From contig NZ_NFHE01000002.1 in NCBI RefSeq assembly GCF_002161235.1, positions 62,001-126,000 of the forward strand: a stretch of 64,000 nucleotides of DNA, given 5' to 3'. A program made the position numbers and the translations under genes. Origin of the DNA: Pseudoflavonifractor sp. An85 (GTDB taxonomy: Bacteria; Bacillota; Clostridia; Oscillospirales; Oscillospiraceae). Positions 7,640-16,827 of this stretch are shown here, one piece after another; position 1 is the stretch's first letter; each line of letters starts with the position of its first letter. The notes under the pieces are model-generated. The model worked only from the letters and a program-made list of their open reading frames with translations. It was not told where the DNA came from and searched no databases.

Positions 7640-10411
7640 TCAATTCATGGTCAGTTCCTGATACATCTTCATCAGTTTCGCCACACAGCTGCTCTCTGTC
7701 GTGGTTTTCACGTCAAAGCCATACGCCTGCATGACGGCTCTGTCGTTTTGCTGGTGCGCCTTTCGCAGCTCTGGGGGCATGGTCACTTCGTCGTAGAGGT
7801 CAGCCAGGCTACAATCCGGGTACAGGGCACGGGCGTCCAAAATCCCTTGGGCAGTCTGTTCAATCTTGGCCTTTTGTGCCTCGGTGGGGGTGGGCCAGGG
7901 GAAATTATTATATACAATGTCTTTGGAATAGCGGTAGTCACTTTTAATGCGTCCACATACAGCACGCATCCATGCCATGTGCACGTTAGACATCAGTGTA
8001 CCAAAGTGGTACAGATTAGCACCGGGGATGATTTGTACAGCATCGTTTACAATAATGTCAGGTGAGACAAAACCAAAAGGAACATATTTTCTTGTTTCTG
8101 AGGAGTGTCGAGGAACAATAATATATTCACTATTAGGATGACGAATCTCTTGGAAAAGTGTAGGACTCTCAGCACTTTTCTGTGTTGCAGCTTTGGTACT
8201 ATTTAGTCTGAATTGTCGAACGGCTTCAACTCTATCCATGATAAATTTGGACTTTCGAATTTCACTTGGTGAGGCACCGACAAGCCATAGACAATACCTC
8301 ATCTTGTTATTGATATATTCGGTTGCACCATAAATGCGTTTTAGACATTTTGATATTTCTGGTTCATTTTTTACGGCTTGATGGTATTCCTCGGGGGTAA
8401 GGAAAAGAAAACCGCCGTCTGTTGGTTTATTTCCATACACCATTTCTGGTACAGGCGAAAGTGACCTGTTTCTACTTTCTATGAACACATCCGGTGCATC
8501 TATCAAATACGCATTTATATTCTGTACTTCCTGGAACCGTTCAGAAGTGTATATCCGCTTTTTCTCACTGTTGGGTGCAATGCTAAAGCCCACAATGACA
8601 CAGTGTACATGGGCTTTCAAGCTGGCTTCACTGTCCCAACGGAAGGTACGGTGGGCGAAGTCAATGTGAATGCCAAAACGGTCATACAGCGGCTTCCAAA
8701 CCCCTGCCACCTGTTCCCCCTGGGTGATGCTGTTGGTGGACACAAAGGCGGTGCGAATTCCGGAGCCTTGCATCAGCTGTGCGGCCTTGAAGTACCAACC
8801 GGAGACGTAATCAATTTTTCCGGCTGTTTTATAGGGCTTGCCCTTTTCGTCCACATAGATGGACAGCAAATCCTCTTTTTGCTCCTTGCTCTGGAGCGAG
8901 TAGCCCACAAACGGCGGATTGCCCATGATATAATCCAGTTTGTCTTTGGGCACCACGCTCTCCCAGTCCAGCCGCAGGGCGTTCCCCTCCACGATGGAGG
9001 CGTTGGTTTTCAGGGGCAGGAAGTCCAGGGACATGTGCACCACGTCCTCCGTCTCCTTCATCATCTGGCTTTCCGCAATCCATAGGGCGGTGCGGGCCAC
9101 GGTGACGGCAAAGTCGTTGATCTCAATGCCGTAGAACTGATTGATGGACACCTGGATGGGGTTGTCCATGTCCAAGGTGATCTGGTCGTGGTGGAGGGCA
9201 GCTATGACCTCATTCTCCATTCGCCGCAAAGACAAATAGGTCTCGGTGAGGAAGTTACCCGAACCACAGGCGGGGTCTAAGAAGGTCAGCCCTGCCAGCA
9301 TGGCCTGAAAGGCTTTCAGCTTGGTCATGCGGGTTTTCTCTACGGTAATCTCAAAAATCTGGGCCAGTTCGTCCCGAAGGCTGTCCAGGAACAGGGGGTC
9401 AATGACCTTGTGGATGTTCTCAATGCTGGTATAGTGCATGCCACCCTTGCGCCGGGTATCCGGGTTGAGGGTGGATTCAAAGACAGCGCCGAAAATGGTG
9501 GGGCTGATCACCGACCAGTCAAAGTCCTCGCTGGCCTGGTGGAGAATCAGATCCACAATGGTCTCATCCAGCCGAGGAATCACGCTCTTTTCTGCAAACA
9601 ATCCACCGTTGACATAGGGGAAGGTTGCTAAGTCCTCCTCCAGATAGGGGTCTCGGTCCTCCGGCTTGGTGTTGAGTACCTCAAACAAATCCATCAAAGC
9701 CCGGCGGGCATCGGAAATGTGGTGCTGCAAGTAGTTATGGAACATATTCCGGTGGCCAAAAATCCCCGCATCCTCAGCGTAAAGGCAAAAAACCAGGCGC
9801 ACACACAGGGCGTTGAGGTGCTTCAAGGTCTCCTCGCTCTCTGGGTCCTTGTACTGGGCTAGCAGGGCATCATAGAGCACACCCACAATGCGCCCAGCCT
9901 CCAAGGAGACCTCCATCTCTTTGTGGATGTTGGTGTCTCCGGTGTCAACCAGAAATTGCAGACGGTAGTGCTCCCGTTCCAGATCCTTGAGTTCGATGAT
10001 TTCAGGCTCACCGGTGGGCCACTCCATATCGTAGACATAGAACTGGGAGAAGTTACAGGTGACGATCCACCGGGGCCGCTGGGAATAGGGCAGCTCGGCG
10101 GAGTACCGTTTGGCCTGCTGGAAGGGGGAGAGCAGAGTACCGTCTGATTGACGGATGGGCTTATTCAAGTCTTTGCCCAGGCTCTTTTGCTCAATGAGTA
10201 CATGGGTGGCGGGAATAAACCCGTCAATGAAGCTGGTGTGGTCCAGCATGATTTGGTCCTCGAAAGTGATAAAGGCTTCTGGGTGCTCCACACCGTATAC
10301 ATCCCGCAAAAGGGAGAGCCAAAAAGATTGGCTTTGTCCCTTTTCATATCCCTTACCCGCCCACTGGGCGGCAAATTCTTTTGCAGCGGCGCGACGTTGT
10401 GCGTCTGTCAT
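7640..10411 (-). CDS. MmeI-like (type IIL) restriction-modification enzyme
   Basis: 923 residues, almost exactly the length of MmeI. One polypeptide carries both activities: a putative PD-ExK nuclease at the N-terminus (Asp63 and Glu74-x-Lys76 in FIDGF...LIEQKS), a helical connector, then an N6-adenine methyltransferase with motif I LDPACGSGNFL (378-388) and motif IV NPPF (498-501). The target-recognition domain follows at about 610-840, then a short C-terminal helical part. In this family one recognition domain directs both methylation (of one strand) and cleavage about 20 bases away. A CGGGAGG site precedes the ATG. The recognition segment (about bases 7900-8560) is near 40% G+C whereas both sides are near 57%, suggesting replacement by recombination. 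No separate nuclease or specificity gene is nearby. Confidence 0.88.
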   Translation of the reverse strand: MTDAQRRAAAKEFAAQWAGKGYEKGQSQSFWLSLLRDVYGVEHPEAFITFEDQIMLDHTSFIDGFIPATHVLIEQKSLGKDLNKPIRQSDGTLLSPFQQAKRYSAELPYSQRPRWIVTCNFSQFYVYDMEWPTGEPEIIELKDLEREHYRLQFLVDTGDTNIHKEMEVSLEAGRIVGVLYDALLAQYKDPESEETLKHLNALCVRLVFCLYAEDAGIFGHRNMFHNYLQHHISDARRALMDLFEVLNTKPEDRDPYLEEDLATFPYVNGGLFAEKSVIPRLDETIVDLILHQASEDFDWSVISPTIFGAVFESTLNPDTRRKGGMHYTSIENIHKVIDPLFLDSLRDELAQIFEITVEKTRMTKLKAFQAMLAGLTFLDPACGSGNFLTETYLSLRRMENEVIAALHHDQITLDMDNPIQVSINQFYGIEINDFAVTVARTALWIAESQMMKETEDVVHMSLDFLPLKTNASIVEGNALRLDWESVVPKDKLDYIMGNPPFVGYSLQSKEQKEDLLSIYVDEKGKPYKTAGKIDYVSGWYFKAAQLMQGSGIRTAFVSTNSITQGEQVAGVWKPLYDRFGIHIDFAHRTFRWDSEASLKAHVHCVIVGFSIAPNSEKKRIYTSERFQEVQNINAYLIDAPDVFIESRNRSLSPVPEMVYGNKPTDGGFLFLTPEEYHQAVKNEPEISKCLKRIYGATEYINNKMRYCLWLVGASPSEIRKSKFIMDRVEAVRQFRLNSTKAATQKSAESPTLFQEIRHPNSEYIIVPRHSSETRKYVPFGFVSPDIIVNDAVQIIPGANLYHFGTLMSNVHMAWMRAVCGRIKSDYRYSKDIVYNNFPWPTPTEAQKAKIEQTAQGILDARALYPDCSLADLYDEVTMPPELRKAHQQNDRAVMQAYGFDVKTTTESSCVAKLMKMYQELTMN

Positions 10412-10570
10412 AAAACGTCCTCCCGAATGTGTTTTTCATAAGCATAACATAATTGACTTCCAATTTCTATATACTCGGGAAAGTTTCCAAATTAGTTCAC
10501 ATTTGTGGAATATATTATTCCGTGAAAAGAGTATTGTTCTTAGGCGAAGCCGCCAAGCTGTAAATAGCTA
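10412..10570. other. AT-rich spacer upstream of the R-M gene
   Basis: About 160 bases, strongly AT-rich, containing a TTCCACAAATGTGAA-like near-palindrome and several TA-rich hexamers. It presumably holds the R-M promoter, but I cannot fix a -35/-10 pair with good spacing. No ORF is supported. Confidence 0.4.
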
Positions 10571-10607
10571 AAAAATTCCCTCGGCTCATAGAGCCGAGGG
10601 AATTTTT
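10571..10607 (-). terminator. Terminator of the ClpE-like gene
   Basis: Stem AAATTCCCTCGGCTC (10573-10587) with GAGCCGAGGGAATTT (10591-10605), A-tract on one side and T-tract on the other, so it works on either strand. It follows the minus-strand gene directly. Confidence 0.85.
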
Positions 10608-10610
10608 TTC

Positions 10611-13148
10611 TTATTGGAAGGTGGGAGTCAACTCCACCTTGCCCTCCACGCACTTGATGTCCAGGGCCACAATGGGCTGGGCGTAGTGGTCGATGAGCAG
10701 GGTGGCGATGGCGTCCTCCAAGTCCTTCTGAATCTGGCGGCGCAGGTTGCGGGCGCCGTAAGTGGCGGAATAGGAGGTGTCCACCAGATAGTCCAGCACG
10801 CTCTCGTCGTAGGTGAAGGTGATGCCCTTACCCTGGAGCACCTGATTGAGCTCGCCCAGCATGATCTTGGCAATTTCCTTGAAGTTCTCCTGGGTCAGCT
10901 GGTTGAAGCAGATGATCTCATCCACCCGGTTGATGAACTCGGGGCGCAGGAAGGCATCCAGGCCCTTCATGGCCTTCTCCTTGGCCAGCTGGGTGGGGGA
11001 GCGGTCAAAGCCCAGGGAGCCGCCCTTGACGTTGCTGCCGGCGTTGGAGGTCATGACAATGACGGTGTTCTCGAAGTTGACCACCTTGCCGTGGGCATCC
11101 GAAATATGGCCGTCGTCCAGAATTTGCAGCAGCACGTTGAGCACGTCGGGGTGGGCCTTTTCGATTTCATCAAAGAGAATGACAGAGTAGGGCTTGCGGC
11201 GGATCTTCTCGGTGAGCTGTCCGGCATCGTCATAGCCCACATAGCCCGGGGGAGAGCCGATGATGCGGGATACCGCGTGCTTCTCCATAAACTCGGACAT
11301 ATCCAGGCGGATGAGGGACTCGGGGGAGTCGAACAGGTCGGCAGCCAGCTGTTTCACCAGCTCGGTCTTGCCCACACCGGTGGAGCCTACGAAGATGAAG
11401 GACACAGGTTTGCGCTTGGGGGAGATGCCCACACGGCCCCGGCGGATGGCACGGGCCACGGCGGACACCGCCTCGTCTTGACCCACCACGTGGGTTTTCA
11501 GACGGTCTTCCAGCTTGGCCAGGCGCTCAAACTCCTGCTCCTGGATTTGGCTGGCGGGAATCTTGGTCCACAGCTCCACCACCTGGGCCAGATGGGCCAC
11601 GGTGACCATGGGGTCGCCCAGGGCACGCAGCTCTTCCAGCTGGGCGCCCAGCTGGGCCTGACGGCTTTTCAGCTCTGCCAGACGCTGATAGGCCTTCTGG
11701 CTGCTCTGGTCTTGGAGCATGTGCTTTTCCTGGGAGACCTGGGCGAGCTGCTGCTGCAACTCCCGCAGCTGGCCCCGGCGGCTCTCCTGACGCTCCTGGA
11801 AGGCGGGGTCATCCCGGTTGGGGGCCTCGTTGTCATCCCGACTGATGGCCATTTCCAGGCTGTCCCGCTGCCGCTGGAGCTTCTGCTCCTGCAGCTGCAA
11901 CTCGTGAACCTGGGGATTGTCTTCCCCAGAGGTGGCGGCCAGCACCACGTCCATTTCTTTGGCGTAGTCTGCCAGTTCCTTTTCGATCTCTGCCATGCGG
12001 GCCAGATTCTTGTTGTGCAGGTTCACCTCCGAGGCGGCCTCGTCGATGAGGTCGATGGCCTTGTCGGGAAGGTAGCGGTCGGTGATGTACCGCTCGCTCA
12101 TGGACACCGCCTGACGGCAGATGTCGGGGGTGATGACCACGTGGTGGTAGCCTTCGTAGTAAGGGGCGATACCCTGGAGAATCTGGGTGGCCTCCTCCAT
12201 GGAGGGCTCCTCCACCATCACAGGCTGGAAACGACGCTCCAGAGCGGTGTCCTTTTCGATATACTTGCGGTACTCGGTGAGGGTGGTGGCGCCAATGACC
12301 TGAATCTCACCCCGAGACAGGGCGGGTTTGAGGATGTTGGCGGCGTTCATGGAGCCTTCTGCATCACCAGCGCCCACAATGGAGTGCACTTCGTCAATGA
12401 CCAGGATGATGTTGCCCAGCTTCTTGATCTCCTCAATGAGGCCCTTCATGCGGCTCTCAAACTGGCCACGGAACTGGGTGCCGGCCACCAGGGCGGTGAG
12501 GTCCAGCAGATACACCTCTTTGTCCAACAGCTTGTAGGGCACTTGTCGGTCATGAATCTTTTGGGCCAGCCCCTCGGCAATGGCGGTTTTACCCACGCCG
12601 GGCTCACCGATGAGACAGGGGTTGTTCTTTTGACGGCGGTTGAGAATCTGGATGGTGCGCTGAATCTCGTTGTCCCGGCCCACGATGCGGTCCAGCTTGC
12701 CCTCCTGGGCTTTGCGGGTCAGGGAGATGCAGTAGTTCTCCAGGAACTTGCGCTTGGGAGGCTTGGGCGGGGCGTTTTTCTCCTCCTTGCCGCCGCCACG
12801 ATGGGCGGGGCCTTCGGGGTTGGGCTGGCCGCCGAAGAGCTTGTTGAGGAATGGGAAGGTGGCGGTGCGCCCCTCGTCCTCCTCTTCGTCCGGGTTCTCC
12901 GGGCGCTCCTGGGCCAACTGCTCCAGCCCTTCCACGCCGCCGAAGGCGGACATCATCTCATGGGACAGAGAGTCCAGATCCTCGTCGGAGATGCCCATTT
13001 TCTGCATCATATCGTCCACAGGCTTCAAGCCCAATTCCCGGGCGCATTTTAGGCACAGACCTTCGTTTTTGGTCTCGCCGTTTTCAATTTTGGTAATGAA
13101 AATCACCGCCACATTTTTGTGGCAACGGGTACATAATGTCGGCTGCAT
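10611..13148 (-). CDS. clpE: ClpE-like AAA+ unfoldase with N-terminal zinc finger
   Basis: 845 residues. The N-terminus has a four-cysteine zinc finger (C6, C9, C32, C35), the hallmark of ClpE, instead of the double Clp-N repeat of ClpC. Two AAA+ modules follow: Walker A GEPGVGKT (181-188) and Walker B ILVIDEVH in the first, GSTGVGKT (588-595) and VILFDEIEKAH in the second. Such proteins unfold stress-damaged proteins and feed ClpP. Residues about 380-515 form a long, Gln/Glu/Arg-rich coiled coil of ClpB-like size, unusual because ClpE (about 700 residues in Bacillus) has a short middle region. AAAGGAG precedes the ATG. No CtsR operator is obvious. The symbol rests on the zinc finger. Confidence 0.88.
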   Translation of the reverse strand: MQPTLCTRCHKNVAVIFITKIENGETKNEGLCLKCARELGLKPVDDMMQKMGISDEDLDSLSHEMMSAFGGVEGLEQLAQERPENPDEEEDEGRTATFPFLNKLFGGQPNPEGPAHRGGGKEEKNAPPKPPKRKFLENYCISLTRKAQEGKLDRIVGRDNEIQRTIQILNRRQKNNPCLIGEPGVGKTAIAEGLAQKIHDRQVPYKLLDKEVYLLDLTALVAGTQFRGQFESRMKGLIEEIKKLGNIILVIDEVHSIVGAGDAEGSMNAANILKPALSRGEIQVIGATTLTEYRKYIEKDTALERRFQPVMVEEPSMEEATQILQGIAPYYEGYHHVVITPDICRQAVSMSERYITDRYLPDKAIDLIDEAASEVNLHNKNLARMAEIEKELADYAKEMDVVLAATSGEDNPQVHELQLQEQKLQRQRDSLEMAISRDDNEAPNRDDPAFQERQESRRGQLRELQQQLAQVSQEKHMLQDQSSQKAYQRLAELKSRQAQLGAQLEELRALGDPMVTVAHLAQVVELWTKIPASQIQEQEFERLAKLEDRLKTHVVGQDEAVSAVARAIRRGRVGISPKRKPVSFIFVGSTGVGKTELVKQLAADLFDSPESLIRLDMSEFMEKHAVSRIIGSPPGYVGYDDAGQLTEKIRRKPYSVILFDEIEKAHPDVLNVLLQILDDGHISDAHGKVVNFENTVIVMTSNAGSNVKGGSLGFDRSPTQLAKEKAMKGLDAFLRPEFINRVDEIICFNQLTQENFKEIAKIMLGELNQVLQGKGITFTYDESVLDYLVDTSYSATYGARNLRRQIQKDLEDAIATLLIDHYAQPIVALDIKCVEGKVELTPTFQ

Positions 13149-13240
13149 ATGAAACTCCTTTCGGAAGATATCCTTTGGGGGATACCCTACCAGAAGAATA
13201 TGAACTGGGCATGAAGAAACCGAAGAATTTCACCGCTTTC

Positions 13241-13960
13241 TCAGATCAGCAACTGATCCAAAAAAGCGCCCAGTCCCTTGGGGGTAAACAGAGTCAGGAT
13301 GGGGGTGGTGGGCTGCTGAGGCACCACATTGGCCAGCTGGCCCAGCCACACCAGAACAAAGATGATGAGCACAGCCTTCAAAAGACCGGCGGCCAGACCG
13401 CCCACGGTGTTCACCGCAGCCAGAATGGGCAGGTGGAAGGCCAGGTCCAGAATATGGCTGACCAGGAACCAGACGATGAGGATGAGCAGGAAGGACAGGG
13501 CAAACAGTGCTGCCTTTGCCACCACCTTGGACAGGTAATCGGCCAAGGCGCTGGCCACCGTCAGGCCACCCTCGCTGGGGATGGACTCCTGCTGGTCAGC
13601 CAGGTCCAGAAAGTAGGCCAAACCGGCAAACAGACCCTTCTCCTCCATGGAGTCCAGCAGCTGCTCCAACGTGTAGTTGATGGTGGGTTCCTGAGCGTCG
13701 GGGACCAGATTGGAGGGAGGCTGTTGGGTTTCCTCCTGGGCCTGCTCGGGCTCTGCCCCCCGGATGGTCTGGTAAATGGCGGGCTCCACAATGTGGGCTA
13801 CCGGTGCATAAAACTGGTTGGAGATGAACTGAGCGCCAAAGAAGGCCACAAACAGACCCAGTAGTCCACACAAGGTGAGAATCAGGCCCTTCTTGGCGCC
13901 ACGCCATGCGAAGAAGGCCAAAACAACTAGAATGATGACATCAAAGAAATACGCGACCAT
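13241..13960 (-). CDS. cvpA: CvpA-family membrane protein
   Basis: 239 residues with an N-terminal helix pair (VIILVVLAFFAWRGAKKGLI, then LCGLLGLFVAFFGAQFIS) and a C-terminal helix pair around 150-215, separated by a soluble, Gln/Glu/Pro-rich loop (about 60-135) that is longer than in E. coli CvpA. This arrangement and the RGAKKGL turn identify the CvpA/YshB family of inner-membrane proteins linked to colicin V export and envelope maintenance; the molecular role is unsettled. AGGAGG lies before the ATG. It is transcribed in the direction of clpE, whose start is 92 bases downstream. Confidence 0.85.
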   Translation of the reverse strand: MVAYFFDVIILVVLAFFAWRGAKKGLILTLCGLLGLFVAFFGAQFISNQFYAPVAHIVEPAIYQTIRGAEPEQAQEETQQPPSNLVPDAQEPTINYTLEQLLDSMEEKGLFAGLAYFLDLADQQESIPSEGGLTVASALADYLSKVVAKAALFALSFLLILIVWFLVSHILDLAFHLPILAAVNTVGGLAAGLLKAVLIIFVLVWLGQLANVVPQQPTTPILTLFTPKGLGAFLDQLLI

Positions 13961-14044
13961 GGAATCCTCCTTATCTATACGCCTCTGGGGGCAATCTCAT
14001 TCATTTTGGATGAAAGTCTCCCAGAGACATGGTGTGGTATGGCC

Positions 14045-15223
14045 TCAGGGCACGTAAAAACTGGCGCTGTCTGCGGTGAGGAGAATGGCAGAGCCGTCCT
14101 CCATGAGAAGCACTTGGCGGGCGCCCTGGGTACTGTCCAAGGTGGCGTATAGCTCCAAATCCTTGGTGTAAAGGTTCAACTGGCTGCCGGTGAGCACTGC
14201 GATGTACCGACCGGAGGCGGAAATGGACAGCACTTGCTGGTCAATCTCCAAACTCTTGTGGGTACCGTCCTGATTGATGACCCACAGCTCGCCCTGACTT
14301 CCGGCCCGGTATTTGGCCAGCAGGGCCACGGCGTAGTCCGAACCGGCCAGAGAGTACCGTTTGAGGTGCATGTCGTTCCAGTTCACGGTGGTGGTGTTCC
14401 CCTCGTGGTCGGTGATGGACAGGTTCTGATCGGCCATGGACCACACATGGGTGGCGGTGTGGCGGGTCTCCAGCACTACCGAGGAACCCAGCGAGCAGGT
14501 GAGGTTGGGCTGGAAGTCGCCAGAATCTCCGGTGTTCAAGGTGTACAGAGACAGGGAGGAGTTGAACACACCGTCCTCCTGACCCACGTTGAGGATGGAT
14601 AGGGTCTTGCCGTCATCCGACAGGACTGCATCCATGACGTAGGCGGTGGAGAGGTTGACGTTCATCAGCTTTTCGTAGTTGCTGCTGTACACCGTCACCG
14701 TACCCTTGTAGCCGCTGCTCTGGCTGACCACCGTCAGCTGCCCATTTTGGTTGAGGTGAGCGGAGAGAATGGATTTGAGTTCGGTGGTGGACCAGATCAC
14801 TTCCCGCTGTCCCAGCACGTACAGGGAGGAGCCTCCGGCGTCGTATACCACGGCCAGAGAGCCGTTGGTGCTCACCACCGGGTTTTCCATGGACACGGTC
14901 ATGTCCACGTACTGGGTGCCGCTGCCGGAGTACAGGGAAATGGAGGTGTTGGAACACACCAGCAAATCGCCGTCCAACACGGCGAAAGTGTCCTCCAGGC
15001 TCCCATTGTGGAGGAAGGATTCCGCCTGACCACTGTCGTTGAGCACCAGGGAGCGGTAGTGAATCCACCGCTTGAAGTTGTCCAGGGACAGCCGGTCCCG
15101 GAACACCACCACAGCCACGGCGCCAATGACCATGACCACGGCCAGCAAAAACAGAAGCACCCGCACAATGAATTTGGGCTTTTTTTGCTGCGTATCTGTT
15201 TGTTTCATGTTTGTATCATCCAT
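14045..15223 (-). CDS. DUF5711 membrane-anchored beta-propeller-like protein
   Basis: 392 residues. A short basic N-terminus is followed by one membrane helix (residues about 19-44), then an extracytoplasmic domain of about 340 residues made of repeated beta blades. Repeats of the type DGDLLVCSNTSISLYSGSG and GRYIAVLTGSQLNLYTKDLE suggest a seven-bladed propeller. This matches the DUF5711 family, common in Clostridia next to truA. Function is unknown; a scaffold or sensor at the cell surface is plausible. It starts 11 bases after the truA stop with AGAGG 8 bases upstream, so it is likely the last gene of the ecf-truA operon. Confidence 0.8.
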   Translation of the reverse strand: MDDTNMKQTDTQQKKPKFIVRVLLFLLAVVMVIGAVAVVVFRDRLSLDNFKRWIHYRSLVLNDSGQAESFLHNGSLEDTFAVLDGDLLVCSNTSISLYSGSGTQYVDMTVSMENPVVSTNGSLAVVYDAGGSSLYVLGQREVIWSTTELKSILSAHLNQNGQLTVVSQSSGYKGTVTVYSSNYEKLMNVNLSTAYVMDAVLSDDGKTLSILNVGQEDGVFNSSLSLYTLNTGDSGDFQPNLTCSLGSSVVLETRHTATHVWSMADQNLSITDHEGNTTTVNWNDMHLKRYSLAGSDYAVALLAKYRAGSQGELWVINQDGTHKSLEIDQQVLSISASGRYIAVLTGSQLNLYTKDLELYATLDSTQGARQVLLMEDGSAILLTADSASFYVP

Positions 15224-15234
15224 AGTGATTACCT

Positions 15235-15990
15235 CTAAAGAACGTCCTCTTCATACCAGAGGTTGGTCATGTACAGACCGTCCGGGGGAGCGGTGGGTCC
15301 GGCCAGAGTGCGGTTGCGGGAGGACAAAATGTGGGGAATATCCTGGGGGTCCAATTTGCCCTCGGCGGCATAGATGCAGGTGCCCACCATAGCCCGCACC
15401 ATGTTGTAGAGAAATCCGTCGGCGCACACCCGGCAGTCGATGATCTGCCCGTGGCGCTCAATGTCGAAGTAGTGGACGGTGCGCACGGTGGTGCGGGTCT
15501 CGGTGCCCACCGAGCGCACGGCGGCAAAGTCGTGAGTGCCCACAAACTGGGCTGCCGCCGCCGCCATGATGCTCTCGTCCAGATGGCGAGGGTAGAACCA
15601 CACCCGGTTAACGTAAAAGGGGTCCCGGATGCGGGAGTTGTAAATGCGGTAGGTGTATTCTTTCTTGATGCAGGAGCCAATGGCGTTGAACTCGTCGGGC
15701 ACCAGGGTGGCCTTGGACACCACAATGTCATCGGGCAGACGGGTGTTCACCGCCAGGGGCAGCCGCTCCAGGGGGATGGCAGAGGTGGTGCGGAAGTTGG
15801 CCACGTAGGTGCGGGCGTGGACCCCGGCATCGGTGCGCCCCGCTCCGGTGACCTTCACCGGGTGGTTGACCACAAAGGACAGGGCCTTTTCCAGGGTTTC
15901 CGCCACGGAGACGGCGTTTTTTTGCACCTGCCAGCCGTGATAGGCGGTACCGGTGTAGCTCAGGCGCAGGGCGATGTTTCTCTGTTGCAT
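15235..15990 (-). CDS. truA: tRNA pseudouridine(38-40) synthase
   Basis: 251 residues. It isomerises uridines 38-40 in the anticodon stem-loop of many tRNAs. The catalytic motif GAGRTDAGVHA with the essential aspartate is intact, as is the second-half motif FLYNMVRAMVGTCIYAAEG. Length is normal. It lies 30 bases downstream of ecfT, the arrangement also seen in Bacillus (ecfA1-ecfA2-ecfT-truA), so cotranscription with the transporter genes is expected. Confidence 0.97.
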   Translation of the reverse strand: MQQRNIALRLSYTGTAYHGWQVQKNAVSVAETLEKALSFVVNHPVKVTGAGRTDAGVHARTYVANFRTTSAIPLERLPLAVNTRLPDDIVVSKATLVPDEFNAIGSCIKKEYTYRIYNSRIRDPFYVNRVWFYPRHLDESIMAAAAAQFVGTHDFAAVRSVGTETRTTVRTVHYFDIERHGQIIDCRVCADGFLYNMVRAMVGTCIYAAEGKLDPQDIPHILSSRNRTLAGPTAPPDGLYMTNLWYEEDVL

Positions 15991-16020
15991 GCAGATCCCT
16001 CACAAAAACAGATAGTGAAA

Positions 16021-16827
16021 TTACAGGCCCCAGTGGCCCATCACGCCGATGACTACCGCCACCACCACCATGGCAACCAGGAACACCCCGTCCGTGGGGC
16101 GCAGTTTCAACTGGCTCATGCGGGTGCGGCCCTGTCCGCCGTGGTAGCAGCGGCACTCCATGGCCGTGGCCAACTCGTCGGCCCGACGGAAGGAGGAGAT
16201 GAACAGGGGCACCAGCAGGGGAATGAGGGCCTTGGCCTTGCGGACAAGTCCGCCGGAGTCAAAGTCTGCACCCCGGGCCCGCTGGGCACACATGATCTTG
16301 TCCGTCTCCTCAATGAGGGTGGGGATGAAGCGCAGAGCGATGGACATAATCATGGCCAGCTCGTGCACAGGCACCCGAATCTTGTTCAAAGGGGAGAGCA
16401 GGCTCTCCAGCCCGTCGGTGAGGGCAAGGGGAGAGGTGGTATAGGTCAGCAGGAAGGTGGCGCAAATGAGCATCAAAATGCGGACCACCATGAAAAAGGC
16501 GTGTAAAATTCCCTCAAAGGTGATGGTGAAAATCCAAAAGGATACCAGAGGGGTGCCGGGGGTGTAGAACATGTTGAGCACAGCGGTGAAAATCAGCAGG
16601 AAAATCACCGGTTTCATGCCGCCCAGCAGGGTTTTGGCCCGGATGTGGGCCACGGCGCAGCCCCACACCAGCAGGGCCAGCATCAGCGCATAGGTGACAA
16701 ACCACTGGGCCAGAAACAGGGCTACCAGATAGGCAATCAGCCCCAGCAGCTTCATCCGGGGGTCCAGGCGGTGGAGAAAGGAGTTGCCGGGGAAGAATTG
16801 TCCCAGGGTGATGTCCTTCAGGTTCAT
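16021..16827 (-). CDS. ecfT: ECF transporter transmembrane component EcfT
   Basis: 268 residues with five or six membrane helices. The cytoplasmic coupling helices contain the two short Ala-Arg-Gly-like motifs expected in this family: AQRARGADF and AMECRCYHGG near the C-terminus. EcfT links the two ATPases to interchangeable substrate-binding S components and so serves uptake of several vitamins or metals. No S component is encoded in the window, consistent with a shared (group II) module. Its start overlaps the end of ecfA2 by 4 bases, implying translational coupling. Confidence 0.95.
   Translation of the reverse strand: MNLKDITLGQFFPGNSFLHRLDPRMKLLGLIAYLVALFLAQWFVTYALMLALLVWGCAVAHIRAKTLLGGMKPVIFLLIFTAVLNMFYTPGTPLVSFWIFTITFEGILHAFFMVVRILMLICATFLLTYTTSPLALTDGLESLLSPLNKIRVPVHELAMIMSIALRFIPTLIEETDKIMCAQRARGADFDSGGLVRKAKALIPLLVPLFISSFRRADELATAMECRCYHGGQGRTRMSQLKLRPTDGVFLVAMVVVAVVIGVMGHWGL

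Noticed and set aside
8829-9083. Small minus-strand ORF inside the R-M gene
   Set aside because: Alternative frame of the methyltransferase domain with no own start signals.
10614-13052. 812-codon plus-strand ORF
   Set aside because: Antisense shadow of the ClpE-like gene; same biased composition and no start signals.
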